64,000 nt of DNA from Galaxea fascicularis. Its lineage: Eukaryota; Cnidaria; Anthozoa; Scleractinia; Euphylliidae. Location of the stretch: contig OX419336.1 in assembly GCA_948470475.1 (NCBI GenBank), forward strand, positions 26,223,005 to 26,287,004, read 5' to 3'. Positions 1 to 12,181 of the stretch are shown one piece after another. A program made the translations under genes and the position numbers. How positions within the stretch are numbered: position 1 is the first letter of the stretch; each line of letters starts with the position of its first letter. The notes beneath the pieces are model-generated. The model was given only the letters and a program-made list of their open reading frames with translations. It had not been told where the DNA came from and made no database searches.

Positions 1-17
1 CTCATGTAATCAGGCCC
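1..17. repeat. Terminal fragment of MITE family seen again at 1754-1897
   Basis: CTCATGTAATCAGGCCC matches the right terminus of the element at 1754-1897 exactly. The rest of this copy would lie outside the window. Confidence 0.6.
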
Positions 18-243
18 TAAAACAATAGAGGTGCTACACTATGCGTGCCAATGAAATTTAGAGCTTATGAGAGCTTCTACAGTACCTTTGAATTTATATA
101 CCTTCAAAAGGCTCTTATAATTTCTTTTTTTTTTCATGGCGTACCTGTAAGCTAGCTTTTTAGCTAAGCGTACTGACCACATGAAATGTATTGATTGATT
201 GATTGCATGACTGCTTGATTGATTTGTTCTCAGTCAGTCCAGC

Positions 244-320
244 TCTCGTCCCCAGAGGTCGCGATTCTTTCGGTCAGCATTGGGTGCTGACCGGAAGAAT
301 CGCGGTCTCTGGGGACGAGA
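244..320. repeat. Near-perfect hairpin / fold-back element
   Basis: Two 36-base arms (244-279 and 285-320) are separated by a 5-base loop. They differ at three positions, and all three would be G:U wobble pairs if the plus strand were transcribed, so the RNA would fold along its full length. Such hairpins are most often tiny MITEs; a small-RNA precursor is the alternative. Confidence 0.75.
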
Positions 321-1753
321 ATGATCAGTCAGTTGAAACCAGTCAGATTTACTTGAGTGGCAAGCCACATTCTCCAGCCTCGCGTCTCAGGGTAGAGTAG
401 TTGCCTCTGTCTTTTTCCGTTTCCAAACCAACCTGGTAAGTCTTCTGAACCGAATTTCCACGTAAATGAACCAAACTATGTGTTCTGAGTGTCATTAGAC
501 TAAGTAGTGGCAACATTGACGTGTTTCAAACATGTTTGACTGCGTAATTGACTTGATACATGATTGCGTGACTGATAATGATTTTAAGACTCCAAAACAT
601 TTGAAACAAAATCTCAAAATCTCAACAAGACGCCTAAAGGCTTTCACGCGGGGTGAGCTGGTCGATGTTACAATAACACTAAATTTGCATGTTTACCCAC
701 AGTCAAATCTTTTCATTCGTTCAATTAATGGTATTGTGTTAGGCCATCCCCCTTTTTTTCTCCGTTTAGCGTCGTCGACCGGCCGAGATTTTCGCGCCGA
801 GTTTCAAAAAAAAGAAAAAAACAATGGAACAGATTATGCAACAGTGCAACAAATTTGTGTGCTTATTGCTTTGAGTAGGGATCTACTTTTATATTTTAGT
901 CCACTAAGGTAAATATATTAGAAGAAAAACAGCAATTAGGAGCGACAGAAAAAAAAATGAAAGGAGTATATGGGCGCGTTGTTATCGAGCTGCGGTAAAC
1001 ATCAAACCGGGTATTACATTTCACTCGACTGATTGCGTTGCACCGCAAATTCTCTGGTGCTCTTAAATAAATGTGTATTTCCTTTATAATGTTGTGTATA
1101 TTTTGCTTTATGGTGTTTCACATTTATTGTGTTGCATTTATTGTGTTTATTTTGAATTTTATAGAGCCAGCACTTGCAGTTAATGTCATATGTAAATATA
1201 TGTTTAACCAAAATTTTGAGGCGTGCGAAATAAAATTTTATAAATTCTGTATTCAATCTTTTTTTAGCCAAATTTTCTGGAGATGTTGCTAATATAATAA
1301 GCAACTTACTTGTGGTCAGTTTTTTCTGGAACCACTCACTTATTTTGAAATGAGTCACTTTTTTTCTAAAATTTGTTTTAATGTTTTTCTCTAATGAATG
1401 CTAACTTGTTTTTGGAAAGCTACCGCACTATGAAGATCAGTTTAATTGAACTTATCTAACATCAACGGCTAAGAAAAAATATCTAGAATTGAAGCTTAAA
1501 ACCTCTTCTGTAAAAGCCCGAGGGTACCTAAGCGATTAGCGTGTCATATGGGATTAAAAAGTTACAAGAAGCAGTCGCTGTTGCGCCGTTTTTGGCCATT
1601 TTCTTTATCCTTTTGTGTCTTTTCTTAGCGCCAAGAACGAAGCAAAAGGTCCTGGATGTGTTGCAGCATGCTGGTTCGATAAGTGAACTGGTTGGTTTGA
1701 TGCGTGTGAACTCATTGGTTTAATCGATGGCACACTGGTTTCAAGCACACTGA

Positions 1754-1897
1754 GGGCCTGATTACATGAGGCGGGCTGGCCCGGTTAGCCGGGCTGGTGT
1801 CACTATGCCGGGATCTCGGCATGTTTCTTAAACGCAACAAAAATCAACTTTGCGATTACATGACAACCGGGCCAGCCCGACTCATGTAATCAGGCCC
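1754..1897. mobile_element. MITE with 33-bp terminal inverted repeats
   Basis: The ends begin GGGCCTGATTACATGAG and are reverse complements over about 33 bp with one mismatch, including the inner GGGCTGGCCCGGTT. The element is flanked on both sides by TGA (1751-1753 and 1898-1900), a possible 3-bp target-site duplication of the Harbinger type. There is no coding capacity. The superfamily is inferred only from duplication length. Confidence 0.75.
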
Positions 1898-3458
1898 TGA
1901 CTATCCAATTATTCACGGTTCAATAAACAGTAAAATAGTTGGTTCGATCGATGGCAAATACACAAGTTTGTAGAGTGACAGTTTGCCACACACAAAACCG
2001 AAGTAATGTAAAGTTTTTAAATAAAAAGTCAATTCAGATGATTTCAGGAGAGATACGTAAGTAGAAACAAACGAACAAACGACCTTTTTTCGTCATCATT
2101 ACAGACATAATGGCTGGCCTCAGGGTCAAATTTCAGAACTCTTGCGACTGAGGAAGGAAAGTTATAGCAGTTTTTTAATTAAAGTTCTCGGATACTGGGC
2201 AATATACGGTACATGCCGGGGGTACATGCTGTTGAGGCCTTGAAATCCCTCACTTATGGACAAAACACAAAACCTAACCCAAACTCTACGGCATCGAAAA
2301 GACAGACGGTTTTCAGTCAATAAACAAACAAACTTCAGTTAGCTTACATGAATCCAATTGTGATCGATAAGTGGTGGATATCAATGACGGAACATTATTG
2401 GAATGGCGCGGATATTTTTTTAACCATTGTTTGTTAATTTCTTTATCAATAAAAAGCGCAATCGCCCGAAGCGTTCTAACACGTGATAGACTCGTGATAC
2501 GAGTACAGTGTAAAGAGCTATTTGCGGCTTTTATTTGCCCATGTTCCCTTTGCTTTTTGCTGTCGACAAGTAAATAAATCATTTAAATTGTTCAACAACG
2601 CAACTTCTTGATTATGAATTCTAATGAAGGTTGTTGCGCCATCGTTGTTCGAAAAAAAAAAATCCGTATTTATTCGTTTTCGCCATCCTCGCGCGTGTGA
2701 ACGGTAATTCGCCATTTTAGGCGCCGTTTTTTTGAAAATCGTCGTTCCGCGGACGTTTCGTTCTTCTAAATGTTCAACTAGAAAGAGGTGATGAGAAAAT
2801 CTCTCGATATTTTAAGATTACAAAAGTTAACTAAGTGGCCGTCGACAAAAAGCAAACTGAGCCATTTTAAGAATGGCACGGGTGATATTGTTAAGAGAAA
2901 ACAATATTTAGCAAGTTTTCTCTTCTGAATATGTAGTATATAAGTCAGAAGCCAAAACGTCAATAAGAAAAAGCAGATATACAGCTGTTGCAACAAAACA
3001 GGTGGGAGAAAGCGTCATTCGATTTATAAAAGTTGTAAAAGCAGTGAATTTTGTCGATACTGTTGGTATCTTAACGGTCGGTAATGCATGTCACCAACGT
3101 ACTTAATGACCTTTGAGACATTAAGAAGTGGGGGGGCGGTGGTCTGACCTAAACGCCCAGTTGACGATAGCGGGGAACAAGTCAATATTTTGACGGCCCC
3201 TAATAGATTCCAGTTGGCAGTTCACATGTGCTCTGATAACGCACAGAGCCGCGGACGTCAAAACGTACAAGAACAAAGAAGTTCAGTACACCGCGCTGAA
3301 AAATGGAATCTATTTGTTCTACATATTATTTGTTTTTCGGTACTTTTACCGTCGTTGACTCATGACGTCGTTCGCGGGTCAATTTATACTTTAATCGCAA
3401 ACCCATATAGACCAGTTTACACCGTCTAATGTATAATTGCAGATATTTTGTGCAAGTC

Positions 3459-6400
3459 ATGGCTCTAACAGTGGATGATGTGATGGAGAAGATTGGTAGT
3501 TTTGCACGCTACCAATACAGACTGCTTTTCATCTTTGGTTTCATGAAGATCTTTGGCGATGCTTTCCAAGCAATGATACCAATATTCCTCAGTGTTGAGC
3601 CGCCATGGCGATGTAAAGACAACAGCTCTGTGTGTAACCTCACAGGAATCTTTAATCCTGGAGATGAAAATTACAAATTTCGCTGCTCAATTCCGCGGGA
3701 CCAGTGGGAGTTTGATACCAGTGAACTCAACTCAGTTGTGACGGAGGTGGGTGGGCAGTTTTGTCATGTCTTCTTGAACTTTTCAGCTTGCTGGCTTCAG
3801 TGGTTCAGTGAACTTTGGTCAGAAATTCGGCGGTAGTTTTAAGAGTAGTAACCAGATTTTTAATCTTGCATTCTATTTTCTGTGAAGTGTATAACCTTAC
3901 TGGTGTTCTGATTAAAATGCAATCTTGGCGAGATGATATATAGACAGCAGTCACATTTTGATCCTCGTGGGAATCGTTCAAACCGCGGGAGTTCAAGTGA
4001 GCTGAAGTTAGTTGCAAAGAAGATTAAGCATTTTTGTTCTATTTGCTAAGAAGGCCTCAGTTTCTGAATATAGGCCTCTCAAATATATGGAACGTTGATC
4101 ACTTTGACGTATAGGTAAGACTACGGAAACACATCGTTCACCATTTCCACTTCAACTTGAAGTTTTCTAATAGCGCATATTACCTTATGACTCTTCCAAA
4201 TAAGTAATCTTTGGTGAGGTTAGTCGCTGATAACGATTGCGTTTGTTAGTTATTTCCTACTTGATCATTTCTTTATCTTGCAGTTTGATTTGGTTTGTAA
4301 GGTATCAGCGTTATCTGCATTAAACAAAGCTGTTATGTTCCTGGGCTACATGATTGGCGTGCTTGTTGGAGGGGTGTTGTCAGACAAGTTTGGACGCAAG
4401 CCTGTTGTGTTCTACCTTTCTGTCATGTGCAACATTTTAGCCTTGGGCGCGTCTTTTGTCAAGGTATACTGGGTGTACGTGACACTGAGGTGTCTTGTCG
4501 GAGTTTGCATAGGTAGGTAATAAAACAGATTACAGCTTGAAAACACGCAGGTAGCTATAAAGCTATTGAAGGCGGGCTCAGGAGAAGGGAATAAATACAA
4601 AAATATATTTCACACTTTAATGTTTAGTGTGGTCACAAATCTGTGCTGACTGATCGAAATGGGAGATCTAGACGGCATGGTGGTGATATACTGAATTGTG
4701 ATACAATGCAAGCTTCAGTCACATATTGAGGACCGTCATTGCACCAATATTGTTACACAGCTTTCTAACTTAGACTTTAATATATTCACAGGAAGCTCAT
4801 CCCTGGCCATGTACGTGCTAAACGTGGAGTTTGTCGGTAAACGCCACCGACACGTTGTAGGAATAGCCCTCTGGTATTTCTGGGTAATCTCGTTGATGCT
4901 GCTGGCATTATTTGCTTATCTGATAAGGGACTGGCGCACACTTTCCATTGCAGGAGCAGTCCCAGGTCTCTTGCAGATTTTCTTCTGGTGGTAAGCATTC
5001 CATCTCAGTTCATAATTGTTACTGATATAAATATGGCACAATTCCTCATGCTCAGTAAGTACAAGACAGGTTTATGGTATGTTGCCTAATGCGCGAAGTT
5101 TTACTTGTAATCCAAATTTTATTCCATATGCAGTATCGTCTGCGATATCGGTGATCTGAAGTAGTTTCCAGAGCTAAAATATAACATGACCAATTGATTC
5201 TAGGCCGTTTTTTTTTTTTGTAACCGTAAAGAAAGGCCGCCGCCAGTGTTATACCTGAAAAGTGTCTCAGTTGTCTCCTGTTTGTCAACTAAGACGAATT
5301 CAACAAATTTGAGAGCGTTTTTTAGTTGTTTTAAATCTAGATTAAAAAAGGAAAGAAACCGCAAATAACGACATCCCCATATTGCAGAGATCTGAGAAGT
5401 TTCTTATAAATCGGCTTCTACTGCAGGTTCATACCAGAGTCACCACGCTGGCTACTCGTGCACAACAAACCACAGGAGGCCTGGAAAGAGCTGAAGAAGG
5501 TGGCCGATTTCAACCGCAAACAAATGCCAGAAGGAGAACTGGACCGGAAAGATGCGACAACGCAAAGAACTGGTGACTTCCGGGATTTGTTCAGCTCAGT
5601 CACCATGACAAAACGAACTCTGATTTCTTGGTTTTCTTGGTAAGTTACCAAACTAAGTATCTTGAGATATAAGGCAATACAGCGGAACCCCGTTAATACC
5701 ACTACCGTAGGGTCATGAAAATTTGGTCGTAGAAACGGAGTGGCCGGATTAAAACAGTTTTCCAATAAGAAATTAAGTGGGCTTTTGCACTGAGTTATGG
5801 CAATAAAAAATTGTCGTAATTATAATAACGGGGTGGTCGTTTTAACGGTGTAATCGTATGGCGGAGTTCTACTCTACTTGAGTTACATGTATGTCTGTCT
5901 CTATCGATGTATAAGCACTCCTTGGGTAAGGCTGAAAATCAAGTAAGATGCAAGTAAACCTTTTTGCTGTGAGAATTATTTGACAGTCGAATAATTTTAT
6001 TTGTTTGTTTGTTTGATTTTTTCACTCTAGGATGGTCATATCATTGGTGTATTACGCCGTTTCATACAGCTCAGGAACGTTTGGCGGGAATCGTTATTTG
6101 GTGTTCTTTTTGACCAGCCTCGTAGAAATTCCTTCCAACTGGATTTGCATAGTGCTTTGTCGCAAGTACGGAAGTTATTTCAGATGATACAAGAGTTTTT
6201 GTCCACGTGATCTACGAGTGGGTTATTAGACATTCAAACAGTAATTACCTCAAGATTTCATAGGACCTATTGGAACTATTAGTGGATCTCTTAAGACTGG
6301 TCCCGTGACAGTCGAATGAAAGAGTTGGTGGTTTTTGGTTGAAGTCAGTGCTGTTCTTGTGCTGCAAAAATCAGACGTAGCTTTCTCTAATTAACCCTCT

Positions 6401-9266
6401 ATACCCTAATATCAGTATCTATGTTCTTCACTCTGTTGTCCATACATTTTCTATGATAATGATGAGGAGAATTTGTTAAATAATCACTTCCTTTACGACC
6501 TTTATCTTTGATTGAGAAGTGTTAATATACGGAGAAATCCAACATTGGTCAATCTCAGAGGTTAACATCGCCACTGGCTTCAACTGTGCTTAGTTATCGT
6601 GTTTCGTTTGTAAACGACAATCGTAGATAAGCTTTTAATAATTTCAGTTGTGCTCGGAGCACGACTGAAACTATGGTGGCTTTTGACGCAAAAACTTACA
6701 CTAACTAATAACGTCAATCTTCAATTTTTGTCAGGTTTCGTAGACAAGGTTTTTGGTCAGGATATAAATCAACGCAAACAATTTCCCTCCCAGGGCTTTT
6801 CCTACATTTCCAAAGGGAAGAGACGTAGGAACGAGGTTGATACACAAACACTTGGACACAAATGACCTTTTCACCCTTGCTTTCCAGGGTTGTTTAAAAG
6901 TTGTTGGATTCGCATATAGACAATAAGCATACAATGATCTAATGATGTTGCAGGAGTGTCAGTTATGTGTCCAGTTCTTGAGGAGTACAGTCAGACTCGT
7001 ACCCAGTCGTCACTTATTTATTCCAGCAATAAAATTTGGGAAGGAATTAATGCATGCCGCGCAAAAGCGCTTGGGAAGGCTTCCGTTTTTCTTCCGTCCT
7101 TCCCTTGATAAAATGCGAACTCGCTTGAACCTTTCCATCAATCACGGCGCAAACTCGGGAGAAACGAATGGATGCGAGTCTGGTGTACAGTACTAAATAA
7201 AAAATTGTATGTTTCAGGATTGGTCGCAAGAAGACCACCGTTCTTGGAGTGGTTGTATCTTTCTTTGCTTCCGTGGCTGCAGTTTTCTTTCAGCGCGACT
7301 TGAAAAACACAGGTAACTTTTCATTACTGGAATTTTTTCTCACAGCCTGGATCGATCACGTAAGTTATGCCGGGAGCGGTTTTGTCAATCAAGCTTCGTT
7401 TTGCATGGCTATTCTCTGTGATTGATTAGAAAAACTCGAACTCCTTTTCAACCAACGAGAAGCAAAACCAAAACCAATCGTGAAATACTCGTGCGCATTA
7501 CCCGCGCTTGTTGCCGTGGATATGTCTTTGCTTCGAATTGCTCAAGAGTTCATCGCTCTTGTTCTGATGGACCATAGCTTAATCATCGTTTGAATGAATC
7601 AGATACATGTGTCCGACTCGCATCTAAAAGACATCGCAACAGTGGAATCGGATTGCAAAATCCTGCATCGTCATCACATCATCATAACTTTATCAATTCG
7701 CGTTTCAGGGTTCTTGGTGGCAAACATCATTATGGCTCAGGGACTCGCAAAGTTTTTCATCAACATGGCGTTCAGCGCAATCTACGTGTACTCCAGCGAA
7801 CGTTTCCCAACTGTCATCAGGTATTTCAGTTTATACCGTCTTTAGCTCAAAGGTCTGTGTTGAAATCCAACAAACGGAGAGAACGTCTATAATGGGAATG
7901 GAATTTATACTCTACAGTTGGATATAGTCACTCATTGGAAAGATCCATTCGTCCTCACCTCACAACACCTATCGGAGCCATAACAGCCCAATTAAGGTTA
8001 TCAAGTTACAGCCCAGTGGTTTAAATAATTTTGCATGTCCTGTGCAAGTGTACAAGTATCAATTTTATTATTTGTTTTGCAGATCCACCCAATTACAACG
8101 GTGGATCCGGAGCTTCCATATCTATAGTTCAACAATTGAGACAGTCTTTTTCTTGTTTGAAGCAGGAGGCCTTTTCTCTCAAAAACAGTTGTTGAATTAT
8201 TACTCACGTGGCTTCATTACTTTTCCAGGAATATTGGCATGGGAACCTCGTCTGCGGCGGCTCGCATTGGATCCATTTCAGCACCTTATGTGGTTTGGCT
8301 GGTATGAAGCGTGTTACTGGATTTTACCACATAAATAAGTTTTATCTTAGTGTGACGTTGTCATCGTAGGTAAAAAGGGAGCTTACGCAACTGCGACGGC
8401 AACGGCAACGAGAACAATTGGCTCAGAATGAGCAAAAACAATGGCTCTGCACGTGTAATTTATATTTTGGTACAGTTCTTTGCTGTCACCTGCAAAACGA
8501 CGACCTGACTGAACGTGACCGCATGACAGCAAATTTTTCAGTCTTTCTTTTTCTTTACTTTAACACCGTTCACAGTAATATAGACCATCGGCACAGTTCT
8601 CCAGCATGTTTTAAGTTTAAAAAGTTGGAATAATCCCGAAAGAGTTACCGAAACGGGAAGTCGTCGTCGTCGTTGGATAAGCTCCCTAAAGACGTTCACG
8701 GACGTCAATTTGCAATCTATATTAGTGATTACAGGAGCCATTGCTGTAAAAGCTGCGCGTGCGTTCCGTCGTTCGCATACTGCTTTCCGTCGTCGACGTA
8801 ATCATGCGCCTTTTAAGTTCTCCTTGCTGGTTAGGTTTACCAGCATACGGCCTCAGAAGTGCCCATGTTTGGGACTTCAAAAAACTGCACATTTTGAAAT
8901 AGAGAGAGCGAGAAAGAAAACGAGAAGAACAGCAGATATCGTTATTTGACAATTGCCGTGTCTGCCTTAATTACAAACGTGTAATAATCTTACAGAGGCT
9001 TCTCGTCCGCACCAAAGCGTCTTTTTCTTATTCTTTAGGTTCGTTTCCACATTCTTCTACCATACTCCATTGTGGCAGTGCTCGCCTTCATCTGTTCCGT
9101 TCTGTGCTTCCTGCTGCCGGAGACACGGGACATGGCAACTCTTGAGAACATAGATTCCGTCAACAGCAGTGCCACTGAAATGACAGTGGAGAAAGAGCAA
9201 GTTCCTTATAAACCTTGCAAAGAGAAAGAAGAACTGGGAGACTTGCTGCTGAGTCACGGTTCTTGA
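3459..9266 (+). CDS. SLC22-family organic cation/carnitine-type transporter, 9 exons, complete
   Basis: Major-facilitator membrane carrier of the SLC22 family, which moves organic cations, anions or carnitine across the plasma membrane. Coding exons: 3459-3746, 4284-4512, 4792-4990, 5427-5639, 6031-6165, 7218-7312, 7709-7820, 8229-8301, 9039-9266. All introns are GT-AG, all phases agree, and the sum is 523 codons plus stop, close to the family's usual 520-560. The start MALTVDDVMEKIG is chosen because the family opens with this amphipathic stretch before TM1; an in-frame ATG ten codons upstream (3429) is less likely. Visible hallmarks: a large extracellular TM1-TM2 loop with cysteines and NSS/NLT glycosylation sites, SDKFGRKPVV in the loop 2-3 position, RCLVGVCIG in TM4, PESPRWL before the central cytoplasmic loop, GRKKT after TM8, and LLPET near the C-terminus. 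Substrate cannot be told from sequence. Introns hold several MITEs. Confidence 0.93.
5680..5873. repeat. Probable MITE in SLC22 intron 4
   Basis: The left end CAGCGGAACCCCGTTAA and the reverse complement of the right end (near 5851-5873) share a degenerate 'CRGYGGAACCCCG'-like start and GGTCGT/ACGACC subterminal words. The sequence reads like a mariner-type non-coding relic. The ends are degraded, so the boundaries are approximate. Confidence 0.4.
6391..6565. mobile_element. TTAA-ended MITE, copy 1 (SLC22 intron 5)
   Basis: Begins TTAACCCTCTATACCCTAAT and ends GAGGTTAA. The interior aligns by eye along its length with 23227-23443: both have CTTCACTCTGTTNTCYATACAT, then AATGATGAGGAGAATTTGTT, then a related right half. 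That makes them two copies of one family. Confidence 0.7.
8375..8690. mobile_element. MITE in the last SLC22 intron
   Basis: The left end (AGGGAGCTTACGCAACTGCG...) and right end (...GTCGTTGGATAAGCTCCCT) are imperfect inverted repeats of roughly 25-30 bp that run into GACGGC/GTCGTC-rich subtermini. No coding capacity. The insertion lies between exons 8 and 9 and does not touch either splice site. Confidence 0.65.
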
Positions 9267-9656
9267 ATCAGTACATGTGTATGTACATCAGCTGTGTAAA
9301 ATAGTAAATAGGTCCCTTAATTAAAGGGGAAATACAGTACTTCGGTTATTTAGGAAACCTATGAAGAGAAAGCAATAGCGCGAGAACATACTACGCACTC
9401 AGCTGAATTTGAACTAATTATATAGTGATATTGATAGTGTGAGAGCCGAAGTACTGTTGGAAAATTAATCACCTGACAGGAGAATTCCACGTTAGATTTC
9501 ACGCGAAAAACCGGTATCGCCGATTTTTCGTGCTCGTTAGCATAAAACAGCTTGTTATGAAATCTCTCGAGAAACTCATATTTTAAATCAAAACAAGGAA
9601 AATCTATTTCGCACTTCGGGCAAGTTTTTGCTTTGTAAACGTAGACAATGGTTAAT

Positions 9657-10885
9657 AATAATAATAATTTAATCGCGCCGGCTTTATTGAAATATGATCG
9701 CCGGCGCGTTACAATCCGTTGAAAAATAATGACTCTCTACATATATACAAATATTAAAAAGCCTAGATTAAATTACAATATTGATGTATTAAAAAGAAAA
9801 AAACTAACAGAATATATCAATTCTTGATAAAAATGATCTACAATTGATGATAAAACTACATAAAATCCTTATAGGCTTGTCTATAAAGGAGTCCACTGAT
9901 GTTATTTTCCTTAGTGACTGAGGAAGCGAGTTCCATAATTTCGGGGCAGCCGCACAGAAGGCTCGATCCCCTAGTGTTGTCTTTTTGCGCACTCCAGGAT
10001 GGGCTAGCAGTAGCTCATGTCATTATTGGGCCTTAGATAATAGCTCGATTCTGCTTTGATAGTTATGAGGTCGCTGATATACTGTTCGGTGCAATACCAT
10101 TAATTGCCTTATATGTAATCACTAAAACTTTGAATGTAATTCCTTTAATGCACAGGTAGCCATTGAAGTTCAAAAAGCACTGGTGAAATATGATCAAAGC
10201 ACGAAATATTACAAATAAGGCGCGCGGCAGTATTCTGAACACGTCGTAACTTAGACGGTTGAGTTTGAGGCGCATGCACAAGCAATTTAGTAGACTCAAC
10301 TGACAGAAATTCCCTTGAATGATGCATATGAAAGAAATCATATGTAAACTGCGGATATGAAATCAAATGAAGAATGATCGTCGCAGTTGTGATCGCAATT
10401 TTTGCAATTGCGTAAAGACGCCTGAAAAGAATTCAGGACTTCAACGGGGCTTGAAACCGTGACCTCGCGATTCCGGTGCGATGCTCTACCAACTGAGCTA
10501 TGAAACTACTGGCGTTGGGAGCAGGAATTTCCTTATTCGCCTAATATTATGTAATTAAAAGTATGATGCATTAGCTTCTAGTCAAACCAACAGCCCAAGT
10601 TCTTGGCTTCTTGGCAAGGGGCAATGAGATGATCACCGACAGCAAGGGGCTCAACACATAGCTTAGCTAACTGCTGTCTGGTACCAACCAGTAGAAACTC
10701 GGTCTTCTCATCATTAAGCTTGAGGCGATGCATTAACATCCGTTGGCGAAGATCCTATATGCATCGCTGCATTTGCGAAAGTGCCTCTACTTGACTCTCA
10801 CGCAAACTAGGCTCGAACGATATATAAAGCTGTGTAACGTCCGCATAACAATGCGCTTCTGGAAGATGACGACTGGTCAAAACGT
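9657..10885 (-). mobile_element. Degenerate LINE retrotransposon (RT and C-terminal fragments), interrupted by a SINE
   Basis: Read on the minus strand. The right part (about 10600-10885) encodes HLPEAHCYADVTQLYISF then LKLNDEKTEFLLVG, the palm region of a CR1/Jockey-like reverse transcriptase; the catalytic YADD box reads YADV and an in-frame stop lies about 25 codons later. The left part continues with QPSKLRRVQNTAARLI, then ITYKAINGIAP and TLGDRAFCAAAPKLWNSLP, the usual C-terminus. The 3' end is an (AAT)n tail at 9657-9672 on the plus strand. Stops and frameshifts show it is dead. A SINE (10315-10521) sits between the two parts. Confidence 0.85.
10315..10521 (-). mobile_element. tRNA-derived SINE inserted in the LINE
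   Basis: On the minus strand the head reads TAGCTCAGTTGGTAGAGC (A-box-like) followed by GGTCACGGTTTCAAGCCCC (B-box-like), then a body and the tail GATTTCATATCCGCAGTTTA...ATCATTCAA. It is flanked by CAGAAATTCCCT (10303-10314) and CAGGAATTTCCT (10522-10533), a probable 12-bp target duplication with two differences. The tail and missing acceptor-stem pairing argue against a working tRNA gene. Related copies are at 12182-12240, 47496-47608 and 47683-48015. Confidence 0.85.
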
Positions 10886-10920
10886 GATTGTCTCCAATTG
10901 TGTATGCGTTGCTATGCACT

Positions 10921-11131
10921 CAGGCGTGCGTTTCTAGAAACTCCGGAAACTTTTCAGGCCTATTTCGGGTGCCATAATTTCCTACCTATCTTAAAAGCGA
11001 CGACGTCTCCACGTATCAAATTTTGCAACAAATTAGTAAAAGACCAGCTTTTCAGAATATGCGAATAGCAATTTCAGAATTGGCTTTTCGGGCCCGAAAG
11101 GTTTCCGGGAGTTTCGAGAAATGCGCCCCTG
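10921..11131. mobile_element. Palindromic MITE
   Basis: The left end (CAGGCGTGCGTTTCTAGAAA then CTCCGGAAACTTTTCAGGCC) is an imperfect inverted copy of the right end (GGGCCCGAAAGGTTTCCGGG then AGTTTCGAGAAATGCGCCCCTG). Arms are about 40 bp. Non-coding. Confidence 0.7.
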
Positions 11132-11330
11132 GTTTGCCTCGTTATCAAGTCTCAATTATACTCTGAATACCTCGCCTCGTATTAATGCGATACCAAATAG
11201 CCTGCCTTGCAGGTAATAGAATTCCGTGATTATTTTCACAAATCATAAAATCGGTAGAAATTAACGTTTGTATTTTGTCAGGTCTTAACTAGTGATGAAT
11301 GTGAGATAAAATGGCGTCCTCCTTGTTTCC

Positions 11331-11790
11331 TTGTCAGTTCACCCCCCTCTCCTCCCAAAGAGGGGGGGGCGGGGAACTCTCCCCGGAAGTCTTGGTAACG
11401 GTGTGCCGAATCCTGACCCTATTTTAGACCAAAATACGTCATTTTCCACACCCGTTTTCAGGCCTGGCCTGATCGATGTCCAAATTTTCCTACTGGCTTT
11501 GTTGAAGCGTGATTAGGCTTGGCATCAGTATCGAAGTTAAGAATTGGTCAAATTCAGCTCGAATGATTTATTTTGGTTACCTGTCTAATTTCTTTATTAC
11601 ACATTTGGAGTTGAAACGACAAAAAGGTTTCTCCGCTCTCGCGTGGTTCCCTTGAAAACCATACCAAATTTCAGATCAAAATGGTCAAAATATATTCCCA
11701 TTTTCAGACCAAAACGGCTAAAGAACCATACCCTTTGGAGCGGCACATACCTATATATCTTATAAAAGGGAGTACCCCCCGGGACTTGGC
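11331..11790. repeat. Dispersed repeat with C/G runs
   Basis: The left side carries CCCCTCTCCTCCC and GGGGGGGGCGGGG runs followed by 'CCTGACCCTATTTTAGACCA'. The right side has 'CCATACCCTTTGGAGCGGCA' and ends GGGAGTACCCCCC. The halves contain related words in opposite order (GACCAAAA...ACACCCGTTTTCAG and TTTTCAGACCAAAA), typical of a repeated non-coding element. Boundaries are approximate. Confidence 0.5.
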
Positions 11791-12181
11791 CATTCCCCGA
11801 GGGTGATTTCTTAATATAGTTCGACTGTATCACGTCATTTCTGTGGTCTGTAAGAATACATACCATAGAAAGCTGCCGTCGATTTGTTCAATAATCGTTG
11901 CTCACGATTTCCGTTAACACGTTCGCTACCTGGCTTGAACAATTATGCATGGTTCACTTCTACGTGTTACCATGCCCCCCCCACCCCCCCAGGGATTTGC
12001 AATTTTTTTCTTACTTGGCGGTCTACACCTTACCCCCGGGCACACAGAAACAGACAATTCCCCACCCCCGGGGCTCCTCATGAACCACAAATACGTCATT
12101 TTGTGTAAAAAATCGACATGACATTATTGATTTCGAACAATAGTAAAAACAGAAGTTTTGTCAAAAACGTAAACGCTTTTC

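Larger units (their letters stand above)
1..3458. other. Intergenic / upstream region of the SLC22-type gene
   Basis: No reading frame here resembles a known protein. The short open frames, including one of 126 codons at 532-912, have no domain features and lie in AT-rich sequence. Recognisable content is a 77-bp near-perfect hairpin (244-320), a MITE (1754-1897), and at bases 1-17 the terminal sequence of another copy of the same MITE cut by the window edge. Any promoter or 5' untranslated exon of the transporter gene should lie here, but I cannot place a start site. Confidence 0.6.

Noticed and set aside
532..912. 126-codon open frame
   Set aside because: No recognisable motif, and no support from splice or context features.
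3429..3458. Upstream ATG ten codons before the SLC22 start
   Set aside because: The extension MYNCRYFVQV has no counterpart in the family, whose N-terminus matches the ATG at 3459.
10440..10510. tRNA gene on the minus strand
   Set aside because: A- and B-box-like sequence is present but there is no proper acceptor stem, and the sequence continues into a repeated SINE tail with a flanking duplication.
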